The notes below the pieces were generated by a model. It was not told the origin of the DNA and made no database searches. It saw only the letters and a program-made list of their open reading frames with translations. DNA of 64,000 bases from Gemmatimonadota bacterium (GTDB lineage: Bacteria > Gemmatimonadota > Gemmatimonadetes > Longimicrobiales > Gaopeijiaceae), in the NCBI GenBank assembly GCA_029262115.1, contig JAJCZZ010000026.1:1-64000 (forward strand). Reading direction: 5' to 3'. Both the position numbers and the translations under genes were made by a program. Below are positions 41,806 through 51,097 of this stretch, piece by piece (position 1 is the stretch's first letter; every line of letters begins with the position of its first letter).

Positions 41806-43557
41806 CTACGTCGCGACGGCATGGTTCCTGACCGTTCCGCCAGCGTCGAGAACGTAGACGCCGTCGGCGACCGCCGACAGGGCGTGGCTGTGGGACGCCA
41901 CGAGCACGGTCACGTCCGGGCCGACCCGGGCGAGGGCGTCGCACACGTCCGCCTCGGTGGCCTCGTCGAGTTCGGACGTCGGCTCGTCGAGCACCAGTAG
42001 CGACGGCCGGGTCAGGAGGGCGCGGGCCAGGGCGACGCGTTGCCGCTCTCCTCCGGACAGGCGCCCCCCGCGCTCGCCCACCTCGGCGTGGATCCCGGCG
42101 GGCAGCGCGGAGACGAACCCCAGTGCGCCGGCCCGCCGGAGGGCGTCCTCCACGTCCCCGTCGGACGCTCCCTCCACGCCGAGCGCCACGTTCCGCGCCA
42201 CCGTCCCGCGCAGCAGGATGGGCTCCTGGGGCACGTACCCGATCTGCCGCCGCCAGGCACGCCGGTCGAGATTGGCCAGCGGCACGCCGTCCACGAGGAT
42301 CCGGCCCTCGTCCGGCTCCCGCAGTCCGACGACCAGGTCCAGCAGCGTCGTCTTGCCCGTCCCGGAGGGGCCCACCACCACCGTCACGCCGCCCGCGGGA
42401 ATCTCCAGGGTCAGGTCCCGCAGGACGGTCCGTTGGCCGTGTCGGAACGAGACCCCCTCCATCCGGATCCCCCGGCTCAGCACGGGTGGAGCATCGCCTC
42501 CGGCCGGCTCGACGGCCCGGGCGGCCCGGAGGATCTCCTCACGTATTCCATGGAACGCCCCCTCCGCCGTCATCGAGGCCTGATACTCGGCCTGCGCGGC
42601 GTGGCTGCGCGAGACGATCCGGTGGAAAAGGAAGACGGCGACCAACAGCACGGGCAGCTCGATGTCGCCCACGGTGAGGGCCAGGTACACGCCGGGAGCC
42701 AGGAGCGCCGCCAGGATCGGCTCCTGGAACGCGTGGAGCGCCTCCACCGCGACGATCTGGCGCCGCTCCGCCACTTCCAACCGGTCGGCATGACCTTCCA
42801 GGTCGGCCAGATAGGCGTGCTCGCGTCCCATCCCCCGGATGGCCTTCACGCCGCCCACCACGTCCAGAAGGCGCGACGCGAGGTCGCGGGAGCGGTGGGT
42901 CATCTCGATCCCGGCCCGACGGGCGAGGCGGACGAAGGCGCCCAGGCCGAGGGTCACCAGGGCCGCCACCGCCACGGCCGCCACGCCCATGCGCCACGAG
43001 ACCACGAGGACCACGAGGGTATACACCACCACCTGGAGCAGCGCGGCCAGGGCCGTGCAGGCGTGCCGGTACGCCTGGGCGCCCCACAGGGCCTCCCGGC
43101 CCATGGCGCTCGTGACCACGCCGGCGCGGGAGTCCGCCACGTGGCTCCAGCGGGCTTCCAGGAGCGTGCGGGCGAGCTGGACCCGGAGGTCCCGGGCGAC
43201 TCCCGTCACCGCCACCGCCACGCGGCGCATCGCGAGCCAGCGGAAGAGCCCCTTCGCGACCAGGGCGGCGACGATGAGCGACAGGAGCCCGCCCACGCTC
43301 GCCGGGACGCCGACGGACCGCAGCGTCTCCACCGCCAGGGCGTCGGCCACGCCGCCGCCCGGCTCGGCGCCCGTCGCCACCCGCAGCAACGGGAGCAGCG
43401 TTAGCAGCCCGACGCCCTCCGCAAGGCCCGAGAGGACCAGGAGCCCCACCAGCATTGCGGTTCGCCGGGGATAGGTCCGCACGAACCAGGCGGTCATCGC
43501 TCCGACGCGGACCGGATCCGACTTGCGGCCCCCGCGCGGGCGGCGTAGAAAGCTCAT
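41806..43557 (-). CDS. ABC exporter half-transporter (fused membrane and ATPase domains)
   Basis: The 583-residue protein has six membrane helices (about residues 20-330) and a C-terminal ATPase. The ATPase carries Walker A GPSGTGKTT, signature LSGGERQRVALARALL, Walker B LLVLDEPTSELD and switch His in VLVASHSHAL. It belongs to the MsbA/LipA-exporter-like class and probably works as a homodimer that moves a lipid-linked or peptide cargo across the inner membrane. The ATG at 43557 (MSFLRRPRGG) is preferred; an ATG at 43497 (MTAWFVRTYPRR) is possible. It is divergent from the export/assembly operon (126-bp intergenic, 43558-43683), so both may share a regulatory region. Confidence 0.88.
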   Translation of the reverse strand: MSFLRRPRGGRKSDPVRVGAMTAWFVRTYPRRTAMLVGLLVLSGLAEGVGLLTLLPLLRVATGAEPGGGVADALAVETLRSVGVPASVGGLLSLIVAALVAKGLFRWLAMRRVAVAVTGVARDLRVQLARTLLEARWSHVADSRAGVVTSAMGREALWGAQAYRHACTALAALLQVVVYTLVVLVVSWRMGVAAVAVAALVTLGLGAFVRLARRAGIEMTHRSRDLASRLLDVVGGVKAIRGMGREHAYLADLEGHADRLEVAERRQIVAVEALHAFQEPILAALLAPGVYLALTVGDIELPVLLVAVFLFHRIVSRSHAAQAEYQASMTAEGAFHGIREEILRAARAVEPAGGDAPPVLSRGIRMEGVSFRHGQRTVLRDLTLEIPAGGVTVVVGPSGTGKTTLLDLVVGLREPDEGRILVDGVPLANLDRRAWRRQIGYVPQEPILLRGTVARNVALGVEGASDGDVEDALRRAGALGFVSALPAGIHAEVGERGGRLSGGERQRVALARALLTRPSLLVLDEPTSELDEATEADVCDALARVGPDVTVLVASHSHALSAVADGVYVLDAGGTVRNHAVAT

Positions 43558-43683
43558 ATACATCAAGCTCGTAAGATTCGAGGGATCCGTCATCAATCCG
43601 ACGGCTCGTCCCGCGATCCTGCCCCTCCGGGCCGGCGCCGACAAGTGCGTCCACCGGCCTCCATCCCACCGCCCGCCGCCCCG

Positions 43684-44292
43684 ATGCCCATCCGGCTCCT
43701 CGTCGTCATCGGCCTTCTGGCCGCACCTGGTGGAGCCCTGCACGCCCAGGTGGACGCGCCGCAGCTCCGGCTCCGTCCCGGCGACGGGGTGCGCCTCCAG
43801 GTCGAGGACGAGCCCGGCCTCGCGGGCACGCGCCCGGTGACCGAGGACGGGACGGTGCTGCTGCCGCTCATCGGGATCGTACCGGTGGCGGGGCGCCCGT
43901 TCGAGGACGTCCGGGAGGCGGTGCGCGCCCTCTACCGGACCGAGCTTCCGGACGCGGCCGTGGTGGTTACCGCGGTGCTCCGGATCCCCGTGCTGGGCGA
44001 GGTCCGCACGCCGGGGCTGGTCGAGGCCGACCCGACCTATACTCTGGCCGACGTGCTCGCCGCGGCCGGCGGTCTCGCCCCCGACGCCAGCGCGGACCGC
44101 ATCGACCTCCTGCGCGAGGGCGCGAGTCGGCGGGTCTCCCTGACGTCGTGGAGCAGCGAAGCGCTCCACCTCCGTTCCGGGGACCAGGTCCACGTGGGAC
44201 GCCGGGGGTGGGCGAGCCGGAACCTGCCCGTGATCGTGTCCGCGGCGGGCTCGGTGGTCGCGGCGGTCCTCACCAGCCTCATCCTCCGATGA
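43684..44292 (+). CDS. Wza-like polysaccharide export protein
   Basis: The 202-residue protein has a signal peptide ending GALHAQ (about residue 20). A polysaccharide export (PES) domain follows (LRPGDGVRLQVED, DGTVLLPLIGIV) and then a SLBB-like motif (VLGEVRTPGLVEADPTYTLADVLAAAGG). A C-terminal hydrophobic helix (VIVSAAGSVVAAVLTSLIL) probably sits in the membrane. It likely forms the outer-membrane or periplasmic part of the channel. It is shorter than E. coli Wza. It is the first gene of the plus-strand operon and overlaps the Wzz-like gene by 4 nt. Confidence 0.87.
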   Translation: MPIRLLVVIGLLAAPGGALHAQVDAPQLRLRPGDGVRLQVEDEPGLAGTRPVTEDGTVLLPLIGIVPVAGRPFEDVREAVRALYRTELPDAAVVVTAVLRIPVLGEVRTPGLVEADPTYTLADVLAAAGGLAPDASADRIDLLREGASRRVSLTSWSSEALHLRSGDQVHVGRRGWASRNLPVIVSAAGSVVAAVLTSLILR

Positions 44293-46247
44293 CCGAGCCG
44301 ACGGAAGCCCGCACCTCACCGGTGGCCCTCTGGCACCGCGTCGTCCGGCGGCGCTGGAGGACGGGCCTCGCCATTGCCGGGGCGGTGACGACCCTCGGCG
44401 CCGCGGTCCTCCTGCTGTCGCGACCGATCCACCGGGCCGAGGCGGCCCTGCGCCTCGGCGAACCCCCGCCTCCCGGCGGGATTTCCCCGGCGGGCGGGGT
44501 CTTCTCGTTCCTCCAGCTCGGGGGGGATCCCTTCGCCAACGACCTGGAGCTCCTGGCCAGCCGCTCCCTGGCCGAGGGCGTGGTCGAGGCCAACGCGCTG
44601 GCGGTGAAGCTGGACGCCCCGGCGGAGTGGTATCGCGACTCCCTCGTGTCGGCGCTGGCCGCGTCCCGCGACACGGACGAGGGCGCCTACGAGGTCCGCT
44701 GGCTCGACGACGGGCAGCTGTCGGTCCGGCAGGTGGCGCCGACCGATTCGGCCGTGGGCACGGTGGCGCCGGGCACGCCCGTCCGCTTCGGCGGCGTCAC
44801 GGCCGTGTTCCTCCCCCATCGCCCCGGGATGCCGGAGACCGTCCGCGTGTCCACGGTCCCCTTCGGCGAGGCCGTGCGCAGCCTGCGCGGGTCCGTGTCC
44901 GTCGAGCGTCCCCGACGGGAAGCGAATGTGGTCGCTCTGGCCTACGACCACCCCGACCCCGCCCTGGCCCACGCCGTCGTGGCCACCGTCATCGAGGAGT
45001 TCGTCCGCCTCCGCACCGACCTCCAGCAGCGGGAGAGCGGCGAGACCGTGGACTCCCTCCGGGCCGTCTCCCAGCGCACGGCCCTGGAGCTGCGCGGCGC
45101 CGAAGAGGAGCTGGAACGCCTCCAGCGCGTGGACCGCATCGTCGCGCCCGACGCCCAGATCGAGGCGCTGGTCGAACGGCAGACGGAGTTGCTGTCCCAC
45201 CTCCAGCGCGCCCGGGGCGAACTGGCCGGCGTCGACGAGGCCCTCCGGCGCCTCGAAACCGTGGAGGATCCGGCCCGGGCGTGGACGGCGCTGCTGTCCT
45301 ACCCGGCGTTCCTCGAGAACGAGACGCTGGGCCAGCTCCTGTCGCGCATTACCGAGTTCCACGCCGAGCGGGAGGCCCTGGCGGCCCGGCGCGCCGAGAC
45401 CAACCGTGAGGTGCGCGTCCTCGACGAGCAGATCGCCTATCTGGACGCCTCACTGCGCCAGGTGGCCCGGGAGTACCGCACCGGGCTCCTCGAGCAGGTC
45501 GCGGTCCTCGAGCCGGAGCTGACGTCCCTGGATCGCCTTCTGGAAGGCCTTCCCGCCCGTGCCCTGGCGTTGGGCCGCCGTCAGCGAGACGTACGGCTGC
45601 TCTCGGAGGTCTTCGTCCTGACCGAGCAACGGCTGCGCCAGGAGGAACTCCGCGACGCCCTGACCTACTCCAACATCCAGGTCATCGACCCGCCGGCCCT
45701 GCGGGACCGGCCGGTCTGGCCCCGGAAGAAGCTGGGGCTGGCGGTCGTGCTCGTCATCGCCGGAGGGTGCGGTCTCCTGGGGATGGCCGTTCGGGAGCGC
45801 ACCGATCCCCGCCTGCGCTCCGTGGAGGACGTCGAGGCCGCCCTGGGCGCGCCGGTCCTGGCCGTCCTGGTGGCGTCCGGCGGCGGGGCGGCCGTGACGC
45901 CGGCCGTGGCCGACGGTCTCCTCCACCGGGCGGGCGTCGGGAGCAACGGCTCCGGCGCCCTGGTCCTCGTGACGACCCGGTCCGGCGGCCGCTCCGAGGG
46001 CACGGCCGACGGGCTCGCCACGGCGGCGGGGAACGGCTCGGACCCTCCACGAATCCACCGCATAGGGCCGGGACTCGATCCGGCGGCCCGGGTGGAGGGA
46101 CCGGCCGCGCTGATGGTTGAGGCCGGACAGACGACCGTCGACGAGGTCCGCCGGGCCCTCCGTGCCGTGACCGACGCCGGCGGACGGGTGGTCGGAGCGG
46201 TGCTGGTGACCCGGGACGAGGCGGAGAGGGAACGAGTATGGCGGTGA
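44289..46247 (+). CDS. Wzz/GumC-like polysaccharide chain-length protein
   Basis: The 652-residue inner-membrane protein has an N-terminal membrane helix (about residues 28-48) and a large periplasmic coiled-coil part (about 240-490). The second helix follows the motif DPPALRDRPVWPRKKLGLAV, which marks the Wzz/PCP family. The cytoplasmic tail (about 530-652) lacks the Walker A of a Wzc-type tyrosine kinase and ends in VLVTRDEAERERVWR. It is thus a PCP protein that sets polymer length without kinase control. It overlaps its neighbours at both ends. Confidence 0.87.
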   Translation: MTEPTEARTSPVALWHRVVRRRWRTGLAIAGAVTTLGAAVLLLSRPIHRAEAALRLGEPPPPGGISPAGGVFSFLQLGGDPFANDLELLASRSLAEGVVEANALAVKLDAPAEWYRDSLVSALAASRDTDEGAYEVRWLDDGQLSVRQVAPTDSAVGTVAPGTPVRFGGVTAVFLPHRPGMPETVRVSTVPFGEAVRSLRGSVSVERPRREANVVALAYDHPDPALAHAVVATVIEEFVRLRTDLQQRESGETVDSLRAVSQRTALELRGAEEELERLQRVDRIVAPDAQIEALVERQTELLSHLQRARGELAGVDEALRRLETVEDPARAWTALLSYPAFLENETLGQLLSRITEFHAEREALAARRAETNREVRVLDEQIAYLDASLRQVAREYRTGLLEQVAVLEPELTSLDRLLEGLPARALALGRRQRDVRLLSEVFVLTEQRLRQEELRDALTYSNIQVIDPPALRDRPVWPRKKLGLAVVLVIAGGCGLLGMAVRERTDPRLRSVEDVEAALGAPVLAVLVASGGGAAVTPAVADGLLHRAGVGSNGSGALVLVTTRSGGRSEGTADGLATAAGNGSDPPRIHRIGPGLDPAARVEGPAALMVEAGQTTVDEVRRALRAVTDAGGRVVGAVLVTRDEAERERVWR

Positions 46248-46855
46248 GCCCACCGGGTCGACTCCGCCGGGCCGTGGAGATGGCGGTGGCCGCGGCCCTC
46301 CTGACCCTGACCACTCCGCTCCTCGCCGTCGCGGCCCTGGCCATCCTGGTCACATCGGGCCGGCCCGTCTTCTACGGGCATCCCCGAGTGGGGATGGGGG
46401 GACGCCGGTTCCGGTGCTGGAAGCTCCGCACCATGGCGGTGGACGCGGACGCCGCGCTGCGGACCGATGACACCCTCCAGGAGGCGTGGCGGACCAACGG
46501 ATACAAGATCCCCGGAGACCCCCGCCGCACGAAGCTGGGCCGCCTGCTGCGGCGAACCTACCTGGACGAGATCCCCCAGCTCTTCAACGTCATGCACGGG
46601 ACGATGGCGCTCGTGGGTCCCCGGCCGGTGGTGGCCGAGGAGCTGGAGGAATTCGGCCCCTGCGCCGACGAGCTGCTGTCCGTCCGCCCGGGCATCTTCG
46701 GCGCGTGGAACAGCCGTGGACTGGAGCGTCCGGCCTATCCGGAACGGGCCGATGTCGAGCTCGAGTACGTGCGCACCCGATCGGTGCGCCGCGACCTCGG
46801 CATCCTCCTCGCCTCCATCCCGGTCGTGTTGCGCGGACACCACGAGGACGCATGA
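46238..46855 (+). CDS. Undecaprenyl-phosphate sugar phosphotransferase (priming transferase)
   Basis: The 205-residue protein has one N-terminal membrane segment (about 13-38). The conserved catalytic region includes KLRTMAVDADAAL, GDPRRTKLGRLLRRTYLDE, then IPQLFNVMHGTMALVGPRPV and the RPGIFGAWNSRG end. This is the short (PglC-like) class of bacterial sugar transferases that attach the first sugar phosphate to undecaprenyl phosphate. It therefore starts the repeat unit. It overlaps the Wzz-like gene by 10 nt and the flippase by 4 nt. Confidence 0.9.
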   Translation: MAVSPPGRLRRAVEMAVAAALLTLTTPLLAVAALAILVTSGRPVFYGHPRVGMGGRRFRCWKLRTMAVDADAALRTDDTLQEAWRTNGYKIPGDPRRTKLGRLLRRTYLDEIPQLFNVMHGTMALVGPRPVVAEELEEFGPCADELLSVRPGIFGAWNSRGLERPAYPERADVELEYVRTRSVRRDLGILLASIPVVLRGHHEDA

Positions 46856-48423
46856 CGGGGAGGGAGCGCCCGGGAGCGCTCGGCGCCGAAGATTCCGGAG
46901 CTGACGAGTCGGGCGCGGAAGCGTCCGGAGGCGGGGAGCCCGACGCCGGCGCGGTGCGCCGGGTGCTCCTGAACGCCGTCGCCCTCCTCGGGGCCTACGT
47001 GCTCCCCCGCCTCTTCACGTTCGGCGCCGCCGTGGTGGCGGCCCGGGCCCTCGGCGTCGAGACGTTCGGCCGGTACGGGACGGTGGCCGCGCTGGCCGTC
47101 ATGCTCTCCATCGTCTCGACCCTGGGCATGATGCAGCTTCTCGTCCGCGAGGTGGCTCGGGACCCGGAGGGGGCGCCCGACCTCCTGGGCGCGGCCCATC
47201 TCGTCAAGGCGGTGAGCGGGGCGGCCATGCTCCTCGTGCTGGGAGGGCTGGCAGCCGGACCCCTGGGCTACGGTCGGGACGCCGTGACGGCGGCGCTCCT
47301 CCTGGGCGCCTCCTACGCCGTGGGCTCCTTCGTGGAGAACCTGGGAGCGTGGGTCCAGGGCGTGGAGCGGATGGGGGCCTGGACCGTGGCGCAGGCCCTC
47401 TTCGGACTCGTTTCCGGGGGCCTGGGGATGACGTTCGCGCTCACCACCCGCAGCCTGGTCTGGTTCTGCGCGGCGCCCCTGATCGGGCAGGCGGTGGCTC
47501 TGGCGTATCTGGCCCGGAAGGTGCCGGCGTCCGTTCTGTGGCGGTGGCGCGTGCCCGGCTCGGACGCCCGTCGGCTGGTCCGAGGACTCGTGCCCTTCAC
47601 CGCCGCCACGGTGGCCCTCACGGCGTACTACAAGATCGACGTGGTGATCCTCGAGGCGCTCCGTGGCGCCGGCGAAGCGGGTGTGTACGCCGCCGCCTAC
47701 AAGTTCGTCGATGTCGCGCAGGCGCTGGCCCTCGTGGTGGCCATGTCGGTCTATCCCCGGTTGTCGCGGGCCGCCGCCCGGGCCACGCCATCCGAGCGGC
47801 ACGAGCCCGCCCCCGCCGGCCTCCCCGAACGGCACGATTCCGCCCGGGCGGAACGGAGCGCGTCGGCCGCGACCCGCGTGGCCGAGCTCCTCCTCCTGGC
47901 CGCCGTCCCCGCCGCCGCCCTGCTGTGGCTGCTCCGGACCCCGATCGTCGCGGTCGTCTTCGGCGCCGACTACGGCGCGTCCGCGGCCGTGCTGGCCGTC
48001 CTGGCGCCCATCCTGCCGCTCCTGGCCCTCAACGCCCTGGGATCCTACGTGCTGGCCGCCGCCGAGCGGATGCGGGTCGTGGCGACCCTGTTCGCTGGGG
48101 CCCTGGGGCTCAACGTCGTCCTCAACCTCCTCTGGATCCCCGGCCTCGGAGCCCGGGGGGCCGGCCTGGCCATGGCCGCCTCGGAGGCCGCGCTGGCGGG
48201 GGCCATGCTCGTGGTCCTGGGACGCCATGCGGCGGCCCCCTCCCTCCGGGTCGTGGGGGCGGCGCTGGCCGCGGGAGGAGCGGCCGTCCTGGCCGCCCGG
48301 GTTCCGCTTCCCGCCCTGGCGGTGGTGGCGCTGTACCTGGCGGCGGCCGCCGGGATCTACGCCGTCGCCCGTGTGCTGGCCGCAGGAGAGTGGCGGCTCC
48401 TGCGGGAGGCGGTCGGGCGATGA
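46852..48423 (+). CDS. Polysaccharide flippase (Wzx/MATE-like)
   Basis: The 523-residue protein has about 12-14 hydrophobic segments and the flippase markers FGRYGTVAALA and the middle charged loop (SERHEPAPAGLPERHDSARA, about 320-340). A central segment VALTAYYKIDVVILEALRG, with K/D in the membrane, is typical. It moves the lipid-linked repeat unit to the periplasmic side. The N-terminus has a ~35-residue Gly/Ala/Glu-rich extension before the first helix. The gene overlaps both neighbours by 4 nt. Confidence 0.88.
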   Translation: MTGRERPGALGAEDSGADESGAEASGGGEPDAGAVRRVLLNAVALLGAYVLPRLFTFGAAVVAARALGVETFGRYGTVAALAVMLSIVSTLGMMQLLVREVARDPEGAPDLLGAAHLVKAVSGAAMLLVLGGLAAGPLGYGRDAVTAALLLGASYAVGSFVENLGAWVQGVERMGAWTVAQALFGLVSGGLGMTFALTTRSLVWFCAAPLIGQAVALAYLARKVPASVLWRWRVPGSDARRLVRGLVPFTAATVALTAYYKIDVVILEALRGAGEAGVYAAAYKFVDVAQALALVVAMSVYPRLSRAAARATPSERHEPAPAGLPERHDSARAERSASAATRVAELLLLAAVPAAALLWLLRTPIVAVVFGADYGASAAVLAVLAPILPLLALNALGSYVLAAAERMRVVATLFAGALGLNVVLNLLWIPGLGARGAGLAMAASEAALAGAMLVVLGRHAAAPSLRVVGAALAAGGAAVLAARVPLPALAVVALYLAAAAGIYAVARVLAAGEWRLLREAVGR

Positions 48424-49565
48424 AGGTCCTCTATGTCTCGAAGGCGCTGGTCGTGGCCGCGTACCGCGACAAGATCCGGGAACTGGCCCGCCACGTGGAG
48501 GTGGAGGCGGTGATCCCCGACCGGTGGGACGGGGCACCCGCGGAGACGTCGCCCGACGGCGTGCCCGAGCCCCGGCGCGTGCCCGTCCGCTTCCCGGGAC
48601 ACAACCACTTCCATCTGTACCGGCAAGCCGCCCGCTGGCTCGACGCGGCGGCCCCGGATCTGGTCCACGTGGACGAGGAGCCCTACAGCCTGGTCACACT
48701 CCAGCTCGGCCGGTTGTGCCGGCGCCGGGGCATCCCCTGGCTGTTCTTCGCCTGGCAGAACCTCGACCGGCGCCTCCCTCCGCCCTTCGGCGTCGTACGC
48801 TCCGCCGTGTTCCGTGGCGCCCGGGGCGCCGTGGCCGGGACGCCGGCCGCCGCCAGGGTCCTCCGCGCTACCGGCTACCAGGGGAGCCTGGAGGTGATTC
48901 CCCAGTTCGGGGTGTGCCCGCGACGCTTCTCCCACGATCCAGAGTCCGGGCGGAGGGTGCGGGAGCGCCTCGGCATACCCACGGACGCCTTCGTGGTCGG
49001 GTACGGGGGCCGCCTCGTGCCGGAGAAGAACGTGTCCGGTCTGTTGGAGGCGTTCCGACGACTGTCCGCGGACCACGGCGGTGGCGTCGGGGCAGGTAGC
49101 GAGCCCCACCTCGTCGTCGTGGGCGACGGTCCCCAGCGGGACGCGCTCGCCGCGGCCGCCCGGACCGCCGGCCTGGCCGACCGGGTGCACTTCACGGGCC
49201 TTGTGCCCTCCACCGAAATGCCCGGACACCTGTCCGCCATGGACGTCCTGGTGCTGCCGACGGTCGGGACCGCGACGTGGGCTGAGCAATTCGGCCGGAT
49301 CCTCGTCGAGGCCATGGCGTGCGGCGTGGCCGTGGTGGGAACACGCCACGGGGAGATCCCGGAGGTGATCGGGGACGCGGGCGCCCTCGTTTCACCCGGC
49401 GACGTTCCGGCCCTGGTGGCCGCCATCGACGCGCTCCGCGACCGGGAGGTCCGGGACACCCGTTCCGCCGCCGGTCGGGCCCGGTTTCTGGCCCACTACA
49501 CCCAGGAGCGTGTGGCGGAGCGGACGGTGGCGTACTACCACGAGCTCCCGGGGGGACGGGCGTGA
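48420..49565 (+). CDS. GT4 glycosyltransferase 1
   Basis: The 381-residue protein has a two-domain GT-B fold with the donor-binding motif EQFGRILVEAMACG (E-x7-E form, about residues 282-295) and VVGDGPQRDALAAAA. The signature VVGYGGRLVPEKNVSGLLEA, with a Lys that binds the donor phosphate, is also present. It adds one sugar to the growing repeat unit on the cytoplasmic face. Start overlaps the flippase stop (ATGA). The donor and linkage are unknown. Confidence 0.87.
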   Translation: MKVLYVSKALVVAAYRDKIRELARHVEVEAVIPDRWDGAPAETSPDGVPEPRRVPVRFPGHNHFHLYRQAARWLDAAAPDLVHVDEEPYSLVTLQLGRLCRRRGIPWLFFAWQNLDRRLPPPFGVVRSAVFRGARGAVAGTPAAARVLRATGYQGSLEVIPQFGVCPRRFSHDPESGRRVRERLGIPTDAFVVGYGGRLVPEKNVSGLLEAFRRLSADHGGGVGAGSEPHLVVVGDGPQRDALAAAARTAGLADRVHFTGLVPSTEMPGHLSAMDVLVLPTVGTATWAEQFGRILVEAMACGVAVVGTRHGEIPEVIGDAGALVSPGDVPALVAAIDALRDREVRDTRSAAGRARFLAHYTQERVAERTVAYYHELPGGRA

Positions 49566-51097
49566 GCATTCCCGGAGCCACCCTGGCGCCCCCGGCCGCG
49601 GGCCGGAACTGGTTCGGGACCGCCGGAGACGGCGTACTGGCCCCCGCGGCCGTGGCGGCCCTCGGGTGCGGCCTCGTACTGGCCGGGGCGGGAGCCGTCG
49701 GCGGCGACCTCCTCCTGGGCGTGGGCGGCGTCGCGGCCGCGGTCGACAGCCTTCTCCTGCTGGTCGTGGGCGTCGCCCTGGCCGCCCTCGCCCTGGTCCT
49801 GCTCATGGCCGGTGACTGGATCGACCCCGGCGTGGTGTTGATCCTGTCGCTTCCCTTGCCGGCCCTTCTGGCCTCCGACGCTCTGCGCCTGGCGCCGGCG
49901 GCGCCGGTCAGCGCCATGGTGGTGGCCGCCTGGTTCGCCACGTGGGGGCCGTCCCGGAGGAGACTGCGGGCCGGCGAGCTGCCCCTGGGTCGGCTGCTGC
50001 TGTTCCTCGGGGCCTATGCCTTCGCGTCCCTCGTCTCCGAGCACCGGGCCACGGCCGCCCGGGAGATGGTGAACCTCCTCGTCCTGGGCGGGCTGCTGGT
50101 GGCCCTCACCGACCGGCTGTCCGGCTCCGAGGAACGGACCCGCCGGCTGCTGACGGCGGTGGCGTGGGTGGCCGGCCTCGCGGGCATGCTGGCCGTCCTC
50201 GAGGCCGGGGGGGTGATCCCCGGGCGCTTTCCCGAGCCCAGCGGCCTCAACCGCGCCGCCCTCGGCTTCGGACAGCCCAACGGGCTCGGGATGTTCCTGG
50301 CTCTGTGCGTACCGCTGGTGGCCCACGTCCGGGCCACCGCCCGGACCGTCGGGGGGCGGGGAGCCGCGGGGCTGGCCCTGGCGGCCACCGTCGCCGGGCT
50401 CATCGCCACCCTGTCGCGGGGCAGCGCCCTCTCGGTGCTGGCGGGCACCCTGCTGCTTCCGCTGGTCGGGCAGTGGCGGACGGCGCTGCGGATCTGGGGC
50501 GCCGCCCTGCTGGCCGCCGTCCTGGCGGACGTGGCCACCGGAGGGGTCGTCCGCGATACGGTCGCCGGGGTGGTCACCGACTGGACCGTGGCCCAGCGGG
50601 CCGCCCTGATGCTGGCCGGGATCCGCCTCTTCCTCGAGAGCCCCCTCGCGGGCATCGGTCCCGGCGCGTTCGCCCACGAGCTCGAGCGCGCGGGGGTGCT
50701 GGTGCCCACGCTCTGGGATCTCCAAGCCACGCCCCACAACGCGTACATCCAGGTGGCGGTGGAGGCGGGCCTCCTGGGTCTGGTGGCGTTCGGCGCCTTG
50801 CTGGCGGCGGTGTTCGTCCGCCTCCTCCGCAGCGCCCGCGTGCCGGGCCTCCCGTTCCAGGAGCGCAGCCTCCGGATGGCGCTGCTGTGGGGCTTTGGCG
50901 TGGTGCTGGCCGAGGGGATGGTCGAGTGGCCGCTGTCCCACGGGCAAGGCCAGATGGTGGTGCTCCTGGTGGCCCTCGGCTGCGCCCGGGCCGCCGCGGC
51001 GCCGACGAGCGCCGAGCCCGGCGGGGGCGCTGCGGCCACCCTGGACGCCGAGGGCGGCGTCTCCCGCGATCCTGCCCTCCGCCCGGCGGTCCCGTGA
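49562..51097 (+). CDS. O-antigen ligase/polymerase (Wzy/WaaL family)
   Basis: The 511-residue protein has about 12 membrane helices and the Wzy_C-type periplasmic loop. In that loop lie LSRGSALSVLAG (conserved Arg) and FLESPLAGIGPGAFAHELE, followed by TPHNAYIQVAVEAGLLGL with the conserved His. It polymerises or ligates repeat units in the periplasm. With the flippase and the Wza/Wzz-like genes it completes a Wzx/Wzy-type pathway. The start is GTG (GTGA overlap). The last ~30 residues are Ala/Gly-rich and probably cytoplasmic. Confidence 0.85.
   Translation: MSIPGATLAPPAAGRNWFGTAGDGVLAPAAVAALGCGLVLAGAGAVGGDLLLGVGGVAAAVDSLLLLVVGVALAALALVLLMAGDWIDPGVVLILSLPLPALLASDALRLAPAAPVSAMVVAAWFATWGPSRRRLRAGELPLGRLLLFLGAYAFASLVSEHRATAAREMVNLLVLGGLLVALTDRLSGSEERTRRLLTAVAWVAGLAGMLAVLEAGGVIPGRFPEPSGLNRAALGFGQPNGLGMFLALCVPLVAHVRATARTVGGRGAAGLALAATVAGLIATLSRGSALSVLAGTLLLPLVGQWRTALRIWGAALLAAVLADVATGGVVRDTVAGVVTDWTVAQRAALMLAGIRLFLESPLAGIGPGAFAHELERAGVLVPTLWDLQATPHNAYIQVAVEAGLLGLVAFGALLAAVFVRLLRSARVPGLPFQERSLRMALLWGFGVVLAEGMVEWPLSHGQGQMVVLLVALGCARAAAAPTSAEPGGGAAATLDAEGGVSRDPALRPAVP

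Noticed and set aside
30928-43557. A lasso-peptide or other RiPP cluster
   Set aside because: HPrK-like and nucleotidyltransferase-like genes are present, but no precursor peptide, leader peptidase, asparagine-synthase-like cyclase or PqqD-like protein was found.
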